Source: Symsagittifera roscoffensis (Eukaryota; Xenacoelomorpha; Acoela; Convolutidae). From it: 64,000 nt of DNA. The DNA lies in the NCBI RefSeq assembly GCF_963678635.1, contig NC_087070.1, positions 12,806,539-12,870,538 of the forward strand, read 5' to 3'. How positions within the stretch are numbered: the first letter of the stretch is position 1; each line of letters opens with the position of its first letter. Under the pieces are notes generated by a model, which worked only from the letters and a program-made list of their open reading frames with translations, did no database searches and was not told where the DNA came from. Shown one piece after another: positions 1-11,119 of the stretch. The translations under genes were made by a program, and so were the position numbers.

Positions 1-2604
1 ACTTCCTTTCCGGATGCCGAATCCTGAAAGTTGCATTGTTAAGATCAATTGTTACATCGAAATTCCTGATGAAATCTCTGCCTAAAATGAATTGGTCAGA
101 CTCATCTAGATTTTCCACCACCAGAAAGCTCATCCACAAATTGCGTCCTCCTAGGTTAAGGGCTACTATTGGTGTCCTACCTACAAGCCGAAGCGCCCCC
201 TTGTTTGCCGCTCACAGAGGTTTTCTTGAGTCAAGCAGGTCATCTTTGTCGAATGTCATTCTTCTCCAAGTCTCAATTGGTATTAAACTCAAGACGGCTC
301 CCGTGTCCATGAACCCACGCAGTTGTGCCTTCTTCCCGCTTATGTCCAATACGTGTGCAGACACGTCTGCTTCCGTTCCCAGATGCATGGCATCCTCCTC
401 CAGCTTAGCGCAGTGCCCAATGGATCTCACGTTCAGTTCCTCTCTACCAACAAAAATTTGCCCGGCTAGATCCTCATCACTTGTTATCATCGTTTTTGTG
501 TAGATTTTTATACCATCTATATTCAACATGACCTCATGTGGTCCAAAGTTTTCCCTGTTTCTGTTGTCTATGCGAACTGATTTTATACCACCTCTCGTGA
601 GAAATGCCTTTGAAGCTCTAGAAGGAGTTTTTGGGCTTATTGCACTCAAGTAATCCGCGTACACATCTATGTGCATTATTGTCTGATCACTCGGTTCACT
701 CAGATTTCTTGTTACTTCGTGGCCGCCCACTGTGATTATTGGCATGATTCTTGCCCCAATTTTCCAGATGCCAAATGGTTTTCCAGTCACCATCTTCAAA
801 GTGTTGCAATTGACCCTGCCCATCGAGTTCTCTCCGGTCTCTGCTTCTGGTCTTGTCATACAGAGCGTTTCATTTAATCTCTGTTTTTTCTATTTCCTGT
901 TTAAGCCGTTGTTTGATTTCTTTGGTCGCCGCATCTTGCTTCAATTTGTTAATCGCCTCTGCAGCTGCTCTCTCGTAGTTGATCTCTAGAGAATTGCTCC
1001 TCTCGGCTCCCGTGGCATCTTTGTTTTGTGTCACGGCCTTTACTGTCTTTGTTTATAATTCACCACTCGCTGCTTCTTTGTTGTTCAAATTGTTTTCAGC
1101 TTGTCCGTTCCTAGTGTTTTGCACTGCGGCCAGTGCTAGTTTGTGTTTCGAGTGATTCTGATTCTTCACCGCCTCCCAAAACAAGGGACAGTCCATTCTG
1201 AAATTGCCTTCTTGATTGCAGAAAAAAACACCTCGCACCTATCTTGATGATCAAGCCACGGTAAAACTCATGTTCCTCCGTTTGATTCATGTCCTCTTCT
1301 TCCTGTGCGTATCTCAAGCTCTTCATGCCCTGCTTGTATGTCGAGCAATCCGCCGCATGATGATCCGCTGATCCACAATTTGTGCAAGACCTACGTTTGT
1401 TCATATCGTCTCTAGGCTTGTACCGTGACGAATTTTGTGGCTGGCTCCCCCCTCGCATGTTCCTGCCTTCTGAGTACGAGTACTTTTTCGGTTTCATTAA
1501 CATCTACTCTCTTGACTTTTTTCTCATTTTTCTGGGGTCGGTGCATTATCCTTCGATAGGGTATAATACGCTGCCAGCATCGTCCGCAAGTTGTCAATTC
1601 TCACCCCGTCAATGAACTTCGAGTGATGCTGAAATTTTTTCTGTTCGTCGATTCTTTCGGGTCGCTTCTTCTTCTCAAGCTCTCGAGATCATCTAGGAAT
1701 CGATCGATTGACTCATCTTCCCTTTGTCTTCTTTTTTCAAATCTCATCGCTTGATGACCCTTCATTCCTGATCCGAATCGGTTCAACAGTATCACGAAGA
1801 TCTTGTCTGCTGTATCACGCTCCTCCTCTTTCTTTGATACCACGCATTTTAGTGCGGTGCCTTCTTAGTTGCTTAGTACTGCCGTGCAGGCCTGCCTTTC
1901 GTCGTTCAAGTTATCTTGTTCTAGATGTAGTCTCATTACCTCTACCCATGTATCAATGCAACCATCTGAATCGTCCTTGAATTCCTTAGGTTTTTTAAAG
2001 GTTTTTCTGCGATTTGCCACAGCCTCTGTCACTTGAGTCTGTTCCTTGTTGCGAATGCTTCAAGCGTCCTGTTCATCATTTCCCAGGTATTGGCCCACGT
2101 CAGGGCATTCAGTTGTACACCCGTATGTGACACTGACTCTTCTGTCGTCCTTGTCGAGTTTCAGGCTCCCACCATCATGGCGGTCCTCATCCCTCCTGAT
2201 GCCATGGTATTATCAATCCATGTCAACGATGTAGATTCTCGTTTCTTTCGTTGTGGTTCCACGACGTCAACTCTATTTCCGGATGGTTTTTCCGCCACTA
2301 ACTTATCTTGAGCTATTGAGTTTCTCAAGAAAACATCCAGTTTGGACTGTACGGCACAAGAACTTTCAGACTGATCCATGCCCATTGTATCCATTCTCGT
2401 CTCTGGACTCCCCATTTTCTCATTCACGGTATCATACCGTTTCCTCATTTCTTCCATATCATTCTTGATATGTTTCTCTCGCTCTTTGTCGGTAGCCTCT
2501 ACCTTGTCCGACATCTGTTGTAGCTTCTCTTCCGTTGCACTTGCCAGGACAAAGTATTTATCTGGGTACTCATTCTTGTTGTGTCGTACTTTTTTTTGGG
2601 ACAC
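1..2604 (-). mobile_element. Ty3/Gypsy-like LTR retrotransposon fossil: gag and protease, cut by window edge
   Basis: On the minus strand, reading from about 2604 down to 1, the order is a charged, coiled-coil-like gag start, a gag body, CCHC zinc knuckles and an aspartic protease. The knuckle at about 1330-1385 reads CTNCGSADHHAADC. The protease motif DTGAVLSLIP lies near 240-290. Sequence typical of the protease C-terminal side (ILGRDFIRNFDVTIDLNN-like) runs off the left edge of the window. Reverse transcriptase and integrase would lie beyond the window. The copy is broken, with several breaks, and is treated as a fossil. The family call rests on the protease and knuckle motifs and on gag-before-protease order. 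The exact Gypsy lineage is not determined. Confidence 0.8.
212..859 (-). mobile_element. Gypsy-like protease region (part of the left-edge element)
   Basis: This is the longest open stretch of the left-edge element, about 215 residues on the minus strand. Its first two thirds are a linker domain with no motif I recognise. It ends with an aspartic protease core, where DTGAVLSLIP provides the D-T-G active-site triplet of retropepsins. Retropepsins act as homodimers to cut the polyprotein. Protease-like sequence continues toward position 1 in the same orientation. It lies downstream of the zinc knuckles, as expected for a gag-pro-pol order. Fossil element. Confidence 0.75.
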
Positions 2605-4440
2605 TTTGTACTGTCCCAGGTTTTTTCTGAACCCTCCTAGGACCCTTCGCTCAATTGTTGGGACACTCCGTACTGTCCCAGGAATTTTCCGAACCCTCCT
2701 AGAACACTTCGTTTTAAGTGCTGGGACACTTCGTACTGTCCCAGGACTTCTCTGAACCCTCCTAGGACCCTTCGCTCAAGTGTTGGGACACTTTGGTACT
2801 GTCCCAGGACTTTTTTGAACCCTCCTAGGTCACTTCGCTTTAAGTGTTGGGACACTTCGTACTATCCCAGGACTTTTCTGAACCCTCCTAGGACACTCGC
2901 TTATGTGTTGGGACAATTGGATCTCTTGTTTTTTAGTGTTGGGACAGTTAGATCACTATCCCAGTACTGAGTGTTGAGACACTTAGATCACTATCACAAG
3001 ACCGCCGGCTAGACTTCTCCGACTGTCCCAGGACTTTTCCGAGCCCTCCTAGAACACTTCGCTTTAAGTGTTGGGACACTTCGTACTGTCCCAGGGCTCC
3101 TCTGAACCCTCCTAGGACCCTTCGCTCAAGTGTTCGGACACTTCGCTACTATCCCAGGACTTTTCTGAACCCTCCTAAGACCCTTCGCTTAATTGTTGGG
3201 ACTATTCGTACTGTCCCAGGACTTTTTCGAGCCCTCCTAGAACACTTCGCTTTAATTGTTGGGACACTTCGTACTGTCCTAGGACTTCTTTGCATCCTCC
3301 TAGGACCCTTTGCTCAAGTGTTGGGACACTTCGTACTAACCCAGGACTTTTCTGAACCCTCCTAGGACCCTTCGCTCAAGTGTTGGGACACTTCGCTACT
3401 GTCCCAGGACTTTTCTGAACCCTCCTAGGACCCTTCGCTCAATTGTTGGGACACCTCGTACTGTCCCAGGACATTTTCAAAACCCTCCTAGAACACCTCG
3501 CTTTAAGTATTGGGACACTTCGCTACTGTCCCAGGACTTTTCTGAACCCTCCTAGAACCCTTCGCTCAATTGTTGGGACACTTCGTACTGTCCCAGGACT
3601 TCTCTGAACCCTCCTAGGACCCTTCGCTCAAGTGTTGGGACACTTTGGTACTGTCCCAGGACTTTTTTGAACCCTCCTAGGTCACTTCGCTTTAAGTGTT
3701 GGGACACTTCGTACTATCCCAGGACTTTTCTGAACCCTCCTAGGACACTCGCTTATGTGTTGGGACAATTGGATCTCTTGTTTTTTAGTGTTGGGACAGT
3801 TAGATCACTATCCCAGTACTGAGTGTTGAGACACTTAGATCACTATCCCAAGACCGCCGGCTAGACTTCTCCGACTGTCCCAGGACTTTTCCGAGCCCTC
3901 CTAGAACACTTCGCTTTAAGTGTTGGGACACTTCGTACTGTCCCAGGGCTTCTCTGAACCCTCCTATGACCCTTCGCTCAAGTGTTCGGACACTTCGCTA
4001 CTATCCCAGGACTTTTCTGAACCCTCCTAGGACACTCGCTTATGTGTTGGGACAATTGGATCTCTTGTTTTTTAGTGTTGGGACAGTTAGATCACTATCC
4101 CAGCACTGAGTGTTGGGAAAATTAGATCACTATCCCAAGACCGCCGGCTAGACTTTTCCGACCAACCCAGGACTTTTCTGAGCACTCCTAGAACACTTCG
4201 CTTTAAGTGTTGGGACACTTCGTACTGTCCCAGGACTTCTCTGAACCCTCCTAGGACACTTCGCTTTAAGTGTTGGGACACTTCTTACTGTCCCAGGACT
4301 TCTCTTAACCCTCCTAGGACACTTCGCTTATGTGTTGGGACAATTGGTTCTCTTGTTGTTTAGTGTTGCGACAGTTAGATCACTATCCCAGGACTGAGTG
4401 TTGGGACACTTAGATCACTATCCCAAGACCGCCGGCTAGA
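2590..4440. repeat. 63-bp hairpin minisatellite with 852-bp higher-order repeat
   Basis: About 29 tandem units of roughly 63 bp run through this stretch. Most carry TGGGACA, about 8 bases (often CTTCGTAC), then TGTCCCA, which is a 7-bp inverted repeat able to form a hairpin. The palindrome CCTAGG follows about 20 bases later. A longer block reappears 852 bp downstream: 'ctttggtact' at 2791 and again at 3643. That block includes variant units with 'ttagatcactatccca' and 'ccgccggctagac', so units are organised into a higher-order repeat. The array sits upstream of gag on the minus strand of the left-edge Gypsy-like element, probably in its leader or gag start. Confidence 0.9.
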
Positions 4441-5939
4441 CTCTTGCACTTCTTCCAACCTCGTAGCTCAAGTGTTTCTTCTTCTGATGAATTCCCCTGT
4501 ACCTTGTGTCGAGTATTGGAATTCCAATCCAATACCCCAGTACCACCTCTAGTGTTAAAAAGTCCCCAAAACCCGATCCTGTTAATCAAAATTTTACCTA
4601 CTAGCCACCCTCAAGTTACCTTCCCTTTATTAATCCGACACAAGCCGAAACACGAATTATTAGCAAGTGCCTTTTGATCCCCGATTCGTTAAAAGCCAAC
4701 TAAATTTGATCCAAAAACATAAAAATTTAACTCAAAAAAATGAAAAAATATTAAAAAAATGTGATGAATACACCCAAAATTCAGAGGCGACCAATGTGAA
4801 TTTCGTAAAAAAAAGTATCTGGTACTGATTGTCACACGTTTTTTCTCCCCACTACTAACAGTTTTATGGGTTATTCTCCTTTTGGGTTCTAAAAATGGTC
4901 TATTTCCGAGTCTCCCACCCGATCCGGGTTACCTACTTTAATTCGATCGTAAATTTGGATATCCTCGCGTTACAACTCTTGTTCTGAGTCTAAAGCTGAA
5001 TCGTTCCAGACACTAGGTCTGCTAATGTAACCAAATCGACTATATCGATTGTATAGTTACTATAAGGTGTCCCCCATTTTACAATTTGCAACCGCCAACC
5101 TCTATCTTAACCAGCCCCCTTCTAACCCTCCCCCTATCTAGCCTCTCACTTAAGCCGAAAGTAAAACCTGATCACTTAGAACCTGTTTCCAAACTATGCT
5201 CAAGTAAAAACATTTCCTCAAAACGGTGGGTATTCGCTTAATCATTTTTACATTTATTTTCTAAAATGTAAAATGGGTTTTAACGAAACCTCTGTCAACC
5301 TTCTTCCGTTTGCTCTGTTCTGCTTTAATCACACTGCTGCCTGGTCACTTGCCGGTTGGTCACACTTTTCCCCTGGGCTGGTCACCTGTTCCAGTCAAGT
5401 CTCCTAGTGGTCAAGCCTCCTTGTTGTCCATTTTCCCACTTCGCTGGGCACTTTTTCCAGCCAAGTCTCCCAGTGGTTCGCTGATATCTAAAGCTATCGG
5501 AAAACCTTGTAACGCCCCTCACTTGGGCACCTATAAAACGTTGCTGATTTGATCGAGACGATCGGCCTTATTGGAAAAGAGTATGGGTATGCTATTTTAT
5601 TTAATATGAAGGTTTTGTCTACCTAATTTGGAAGCCAAAGCCACTGTTCGTTTCATGTTTTATGGTTTTTTGTTCCTACTTCTAATATTTTTTGGTTTTT
5701 TGTTTCGCTTTTCCTCTTTTGCTCGTTGTTTGTCCTCCTAGTGACCGCCCTTACTTGGTTAGCCAGACCTCGTTTCGGAAAGCGCGTTAAATTTTCTCAA
5801 GGTTTCTTAAAAAGCTATCAAGGTACAACCAGAAAGTGAATACGTTCACGTTGCACCGTACCACCGATACTCTAGAATGGGCATGTAGCCCGGAGCTGTG
5901 TCAAGTGGGTTTGATCCCGTAGTCTTGATGTCGTAAAAA
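4441..5939 (-). other. Non-coding stretch between minisatellite and primer-site-like motif
   Basis: No protein family is recognisable here. A pair of imperfect direct repeats of about 75-80 bp at roughly 5360-5480 shares 'ccagtcaagtctcctagtgg' and 'ccagccaagtctcccagtgg'. The stretch may be the untranslated leader of the left-edge Gypsy-like element, because a primer-site-like motif lies just beyond it and gag starts on the far side of the minisatellite. That placement is inference. Confidence 0.4.
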
Positions 5940-5954
5940 CACCCAGGAGCGCCA
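5940..5954 (-). other. Candidate retrotransposon primer-binding site
   Basis: Read on the minus strand the sequence is TGGCGCTCCTGGGTG. It starts with TGG, the complement of a tRNA CCA end, as primer-binding sites do. A plus-strand TGTAACAG at 5966 could be an LTR edge. The same 15-mer core (AACACCCAGGAGCGC on plus) recurs at 7706-7720. I could not delimit a matching LTR pair, so this is tentative. Confidence 0.35.
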
Positions 5955-5965
5955 TAAAAACACTA

Positions 5966-7930
5966 TGTAACAGTCGCCTACTTAAGTTTTTCTACCTCAA
6001 GCGGTCGGAGCCAATACGGTTCACTTGCGACACGAGACTGAAAACCTTGTTACAGCTTTAACGCTACTACCAAAATACCCCCACTCTAGAAAATAAGAAC
6101 GCCCCCATACTTAGGTCTCGAAATAACTAAAATACACGAACGCCGGTAAAAACAGGGTGGGAACCTTATGTTTAGCTACTTTTTATTAAACAGTGGACCT
6201 TTGATCCATTTCAGATGGATCAACCTAAAAACTCTCCCTAAGTCAACATAATAATAAAAAAACACACTCAAAAAAATTAAATTAGGTATTCACATACAGA
6301 CACGACCTCTAGAATCGAGTAACTAAACTATAAAGCAACTCTAGAATTGATTGGGTAATTTAAGTTCAACTCGAAAAGTTTGTATTGAATAAGTTTTAGC
6401 TCAAGAAATAAGTTTTGGGTCTGGACCATTGGGAGACTTCGGTTGTCCACCTTTCCACCGAAGTTTCACTCTGGTCCACTCGAATTTACTCTCCTTTCAC
6501 TCGCGATTACTTTTTGTCTCCAGCCACGAATCAGACAGCTTTACTCTCGTTCGAATTATGTGTTGGAAATTGCGAATAGCAATTTACCGCTGCTAATTTG
6601 ACTACTTTCCCGCGATTGTAGTTCAAATCTTCTGATCTTATTCTTTTTATTTTTCATTTGTCGCGAAAAACTTGAGCATGACATCCCAAAATCATTTCAT
6701 CCCAAAATCAAGACTATTGAAAAAATGAAAAATTGCATTTCACCCCAAAATCAAGACAAAACGTTTGCTCAAGGTCAAACTCCCAAAGATGACCGACTGG
6801 CACACTCATTGAACTTCGAGTGACCCATCAAAATGGCACAGTGCCACGATACAGAATTTACAAAAAATACACATAAGTAACTCTATCCACATCATACCGA
6901 CTCAGCACGTGCTATAAATGGCATCATACTAGTTTTTTTTTTTTTGACTTACGTTTTTACTTCCAAAGTATTGCTTTGTTTTTAAATATGGATATCACAC
7001 TTATCGCATTTTAACGAGGGGGGTCAAAATATCAAAACATTGACCTTAAAATTTGGTCTGTTTACAGTTTATTTCATTAAAAACGGAATAAGATTATCAA
7101 TACGGATAGTATGAGAGATAATACTAATAGTATTATACCCCTCCCGGTCCGTTCAATGTCTAAATTAAGTTGCTTATCTCGGAAAATTGCAACTCGGTTA
7201 AGGGCTACTAGTGTGCAGTCACTGTCGAGCTCCCCGATTGATATCGTACTTTCACTTGACCCTTCCGGATTGAGTGCGAATTAGCATTAACGCGCTTATG
7301 TACTCATATAACCCTACAGTACAGGTACAAGATGAAAGCTACAGGGATGACCGTAACCATATATTTGATATAATTGTCCCCAATAACAAAATATTTAACA
7401 ACACAAATCGGGAAAATGGGATCTCATCTCATCTGGGGGATGTGCCTTACAGATTTTAAGTTTTGGTACAGTTTTTTTTCGGTTAGATTTATGTTTTTTT
7501 GGCTTTTTCTTAAGTTCTACACTACTTGTTGTTTGTTTTCTTGTTTGTCTTTAGTTGTTTTGGTCATATAACGTTTTAAGATTGACAAGACGTTCAATCC
7601 CCCACCCTTCAAAATCTACCAACTCTTGATTAAGAACTAATTTTAGAGCTTCTGCTCGGCGCGGAGGTCTCTGTTAATTCGTTTGCTGATAATGATGTTA
7701 CGAGTAACACCCAGGAGCGCAATTAAAACAGATAAGTAACATTCACCGGGAAGTACATACCGACGAAAAACAGAGTCAGATCCTAAAACGAATGGCTAGC
7801 GTCTAAATAGAATCATACTTGCTTTCAACTGTCTCTACCCTAGCCATTTGAAGATATTACTTCTAACATCGGAGGACAAACTTATTACTACTGAAAGGAC
7901 ATCGGCCGAACCACGCAAAGTAACGTATTA
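5966..7930. other. Unassigned AT-rich region, possible LTR and older copy
   Basis: No coding sequence is recognised. It may hold the LTR of the left-edge element. The 15-mer from the candidate primer site recurs at 7706-7720, followed by 'agtaacattcacc', which resembles 'tgtaacagtcgcc' at 5966. Short local repeats of 'catcccaaaatca' occur at about 6680-6770. A TAATACTA/TAGTATTA dyad lies near 7120-7136. Confidence 0.3.
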
Positions 7931-7939
7931 ACATTAAAA

Positions 7940-8700
7940 AATGGTGAACTTATGGCTGGAAGCTAAAAAAGTATCCATCGAAACTCCACAAAATTGCTCG
8001 GATCACAACCCGATTTTTCCAGGAAACCATTAAAGATTTTGGTAGTGGAAAATTCAAGATAAGTTGTTCCATGTAAATAAATTGCAAGTGCTCGAAACAA
8101 ACACAAATTTTCATTATATGGTTGTTGCGTGTGCGCATCCGAAGTCAAACATAAACTTGATTATTCCTCAGAAGTGGTTGGGGAATCACTGAGTGTCGGC
8201 ATCCCATGGGTTTGTTTTTCAGGGTGGTAAAAATGTTCACACTTGTGATTTATTTGAATCGCCATTTTGTATTTTGTCGATCTTGTGTACAAATTTTAAT
8301 GCTATCTGGCTTATTGACCTTGTTCTGTATATTCGTCAAGTCTGCTTTAGTACAAAGCATCATAGACTTATCAAAGAGTGTGTAATTTCCATGCGCGTAG
8401 AAATAACGATATTCGCCGGTTTCTACTTTACGCAACACAAGTCTCAAGGTTAATTTTTGCTGCACAATTAAACTTTTCAAAGACATCTTTCAGTTTTACA
8501 TCAACTAGGTTAGAATCTACTTTTGGTAGTTGAAAACTTAAAACCTTGTGGCGTCCATTTTCTATCTCGGTATCTGTCAAGAAGTGATGAAAGGCAACCA
8601 ATTCCTCTCGTTTTCATAAAATCAGAAGATTTCATTGAAATCAGCAACAGAATCACTCGTTTTCATCGCTTTCCACTCATGATCTTTCTTGCAATGTTAT
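7940..8700 (-). mobile_element. Polinton-like DNA polymerase B N-terminal region, fossil
   Basis: Minus-strand reading gives blocks such as GEYRYFYAHGNYTLFDK and ICTQDRQNTKWRFK, then a KPMGCRHSVIP-like block, then YNENLCLFRALAIYLHG and FNGFLEKSGCDPSNF. From memory, this order matches the N-terminal part of long multi-copy animal proteins of Polinton/Maverick type, upstream of the family-B DNA polymerase domain. The exonuclease and polymerase domains are not visible in the window. The remnant is partial and broken, with a few breaks, and is treated as a fossil. The family name comes from recall of related proteins, not from a catalytic motif. Confidence 0.5.
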
Positions 8701-9480
8701 TGACGTGAATAGGAGCTCGGAAATTCTTTCTCACACGATACACACTTTGTTGACTTTGGGGTTTGACTTTACGTGCACCCAATGAAATAACCCCTTGCAC
8801 TCAACTCTTGTGATGTCGGGCTGCATCAGCTCTCCTGTACTCTTTAACACAGTCATCGCTTTTCACTTATCATTGCTGTTGATTGTCGGCTTCAAAGGGG
8901 GATGATTGTCGGCATCAAAAAGGGGAGATTTAGCCTGTACCAATGTTTTAAAAAAAGTACATAATGGGAGATTGATAATGTCCAGAAAAATTAAAAATTA
9001 TTAGTTTATTTATACTTACTTTGAATTAATCAGAATATTTGAAAATACTTTTAACTAATTTACAAATAATAGAGCGGTTGCTTTAAACGTAAAACAAATC
9101 AAACAGAACTGAATTTTTTAGTAAACACTGTGTACTCTTTTAGTAAACACGGTTTGTTCAAAATCAACCAATCAGAATCCAGCATTTTCTAAAATTGAAC
9201 TGATTATTATTTTTGAAAAAACCATATTACTTATTTGAAAAATGTCTTTCAAAAAGTGTTGAATTTCCTCGAGTTTAGGTACAAGGAAAAAAGTTCAAAA
9301 TCCTGCGTGATCACGTTTTGAATAAGATTTCCAGAGATTTGCTGTGAAAAGTTTACATCAGAATCGAAGAACTTGACTGTTTACTCAAAAATCAACAATT
9401 TCTCCTTGAATATGACAGAAAAATTAATTGACTTGATAAGAAAACTTGCAGGTGTACTTCCTATTATAAATTTTTTCATG
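8701..9480. other. No gene recognised
   Basis: This is AT-rich sequence with simple runs. 'tagtaaacac' occurs twice within about 30 bases near 9120-9150. No RNA gene, coding motif or element end is visible. Confidence 0.5.
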
Positions 9481-9486
9481 AGTTAC

Positions 9487-9960
9487 TTGTATCGGCGATT
9501 TTTCATACTTTCGCAGCAAACAACCTGTAGTCAATTATTTTTGCAATTTACTTTATGTTTATTTTTACTTATTTGGAAGATTTAAGTAATTTAAATGTAA
9601 GATTTCTTCTGATTGGATACGACAACCGGAACAAAATTTGGGAATTTTTCTGATTGGTAACGACAATGTCTACAAAGTTCCTAAAACGGAACTTTTTTTT
9701 CTGATTGGACACGACATTGATATAAATCTTCCGCAACAGGGAGCATAAATCTGGCTGGACACGACAACAGACCAAATAAGTAAAATCAATTCTGATTGGT
9801 TAAACCCACACTATTTTGTTGAAGGTATCTCTCACTCTTAACGCAAAAAATTTCATTTTCTACTTGATTATCGTCAACTACTTCCTCTCTCAGCTCTAAA
9901 TCAGACATTATTCTCGTTTTTACTCTATTTTTTACACAACTTCTTGCTCATAATGATCTT
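9487..9960. repeat. Direct duplication, copy A
   Basis: It runs from 'tgtatcggcg' to 'atgatcttgtcagcgcaaaa'. The same order of blocks recurs in copy B about 650 bp later. Blocks are the 'tttgcaattt' segment, several 'gattgg-acacgaca' sub-repeats, 'cagggagca', 'ctgattggtt' and 'gttgaaggtatc-ctcactcttaac'. The sub-repeats are spaced about 50-60 bp. Divergence between copies is high enough to call it old. Confidence 0.75.
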
Positions 9961-10133
9961 GTCAGCGCAAAACCGCAACCTTATGTACAGCAACCTTATC
10001 CCGAGGTTCTACAAAACCTCCTATAAAGAAGAAAAATCATCCAATTGGTTGGACAAATTGTTCTCTTTTTTAATCAAAAGGACTGAAGTGTTGAATAAAT
10101 TTTGAATGAATTCAGATATTTTTTCCTGTATCA

Positions 10134-10660
10134 TGTATATCGGCGCTTTATCTTTTTTTTACACAGCAAGCAGTCAGTGGTTGTTTATTTTTGTATTTCC
10201 CTTTGTGTATATTTCTACTTATTTAGAAGGTTTAAGTCCTTAAAAGGTAAACTTTTTTCCGATTGCACACGACAACCAGAACAAAATTGAATATTTTTTG
10301 TATTTGGAAACGCAATGTCTAAAATGCAAGGTCAACTATAACTCTGAATGGACACGACATAAAAAGTCATTTTTCGCAGCAGGGAGCAGATATCTGATTT
10401 GACAGAACTACAGATCAAATACGGAAAATCAATTCTGACTGGTTAAGCTCACTTATTTTAGTTGAAGGTATCCCTCACTCTTAACTCAAAATCTTTTTAT
10501 TTTCAACTTAATTACCCCAAACTACCTCCTTGCTTAACTCTAAATACTTTAATTTCAACCCTAATCCTCAACTACCTCCTCTCTCAGCTCTAAATTAGTC
10601 ATTATTCTTATTATTATTCGGTAATTTTTACTCAAAATGATCTTGCTCAAAATGATCTTC
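10134..10660. repeat. Direct duplication, copy B
   Basis: This copy runs from 'tgtatatcggcg' to 'atgatcttctcagtgcaaa' and parallels copy A with base changes and small indels. The segment just before it (about 10050-10120, 'gacaaattgttctctttttt' then 'aaaaggactgaa') has a further relative at 11536-11600. This suggests a dispersed local repeat family and not a single duplication. Confidence 0.75.
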
Positions 10661-10701
10661 TCAGTGCAAACCTTATGCACTCGATAGAAATTTTTTCCTG
10701 A

Positions 10702-11119
10702 TCTAGTACAAATCCGAGTGCGAGAAACAGTCTCTGGAGTTTTTGGCATGAATGGTCATCCCAACCCAAGTGTGGCACATTTTGGGAAGAGATGCGAAAG
10801 GATTTCAACGAGCATCATTTGACAAAAAAGCCCATCAAAGAGAACCAACTGGGAACAATGGAAATGATGGAGGAAGTGTCTGAGCATGTAAAAATGAACT
10901 ACCCCGCGATTCCTGACTCAAGATTTGACCTCAACAACTCGACGATTTCCTCTTTCCTCGGGAGGAAGCAGGATCAGCCGAAAACGCCACCGCAATAGAT
11001 GGAGATGAGGGGTTCTCTGAAACAATGCCTCAAAACAGCCCAAAACAACCAGCTACCACTACAACCACATCCAGCTCTGCATTTTGTAGAGAGCATCTTA
11101 AACTCTTCTGCAGCTCGAC
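10702..11119 (+). pseudogene. Unrecognised exon-like or pseudogene segment
   Basis: A plus-strand open stretch runs 10702-10998 with a non-random-looking composition, for example FWHEWSSQPKCGTFWEEM and FNEHHLTKKPIKENQLG. A second open frame overlaps its end and continues to about 11119, with DDFLFPREEAGSAENATA, an acidic and Thr/Ser-rich tail, and the ending CREHLKLFCSSTAL. The switch of frame near 10940 suggests a one-base change, hence pseudogene. A splice or a chance overlap is also possible. An AATAAA-containing stretch lies at about 11220. I do not recognise the family. It could be the last exon of a host gene or the end of a DNA transposon gene. Confidence 0.35.

Noticed and set aside
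5880-5930. tRNA-like 'ggtttgatccc' next to 'tagcccggagc'
   Set aside because: One B-box mismatch, no proper A-box at the right distance and no stem. Probably chance.
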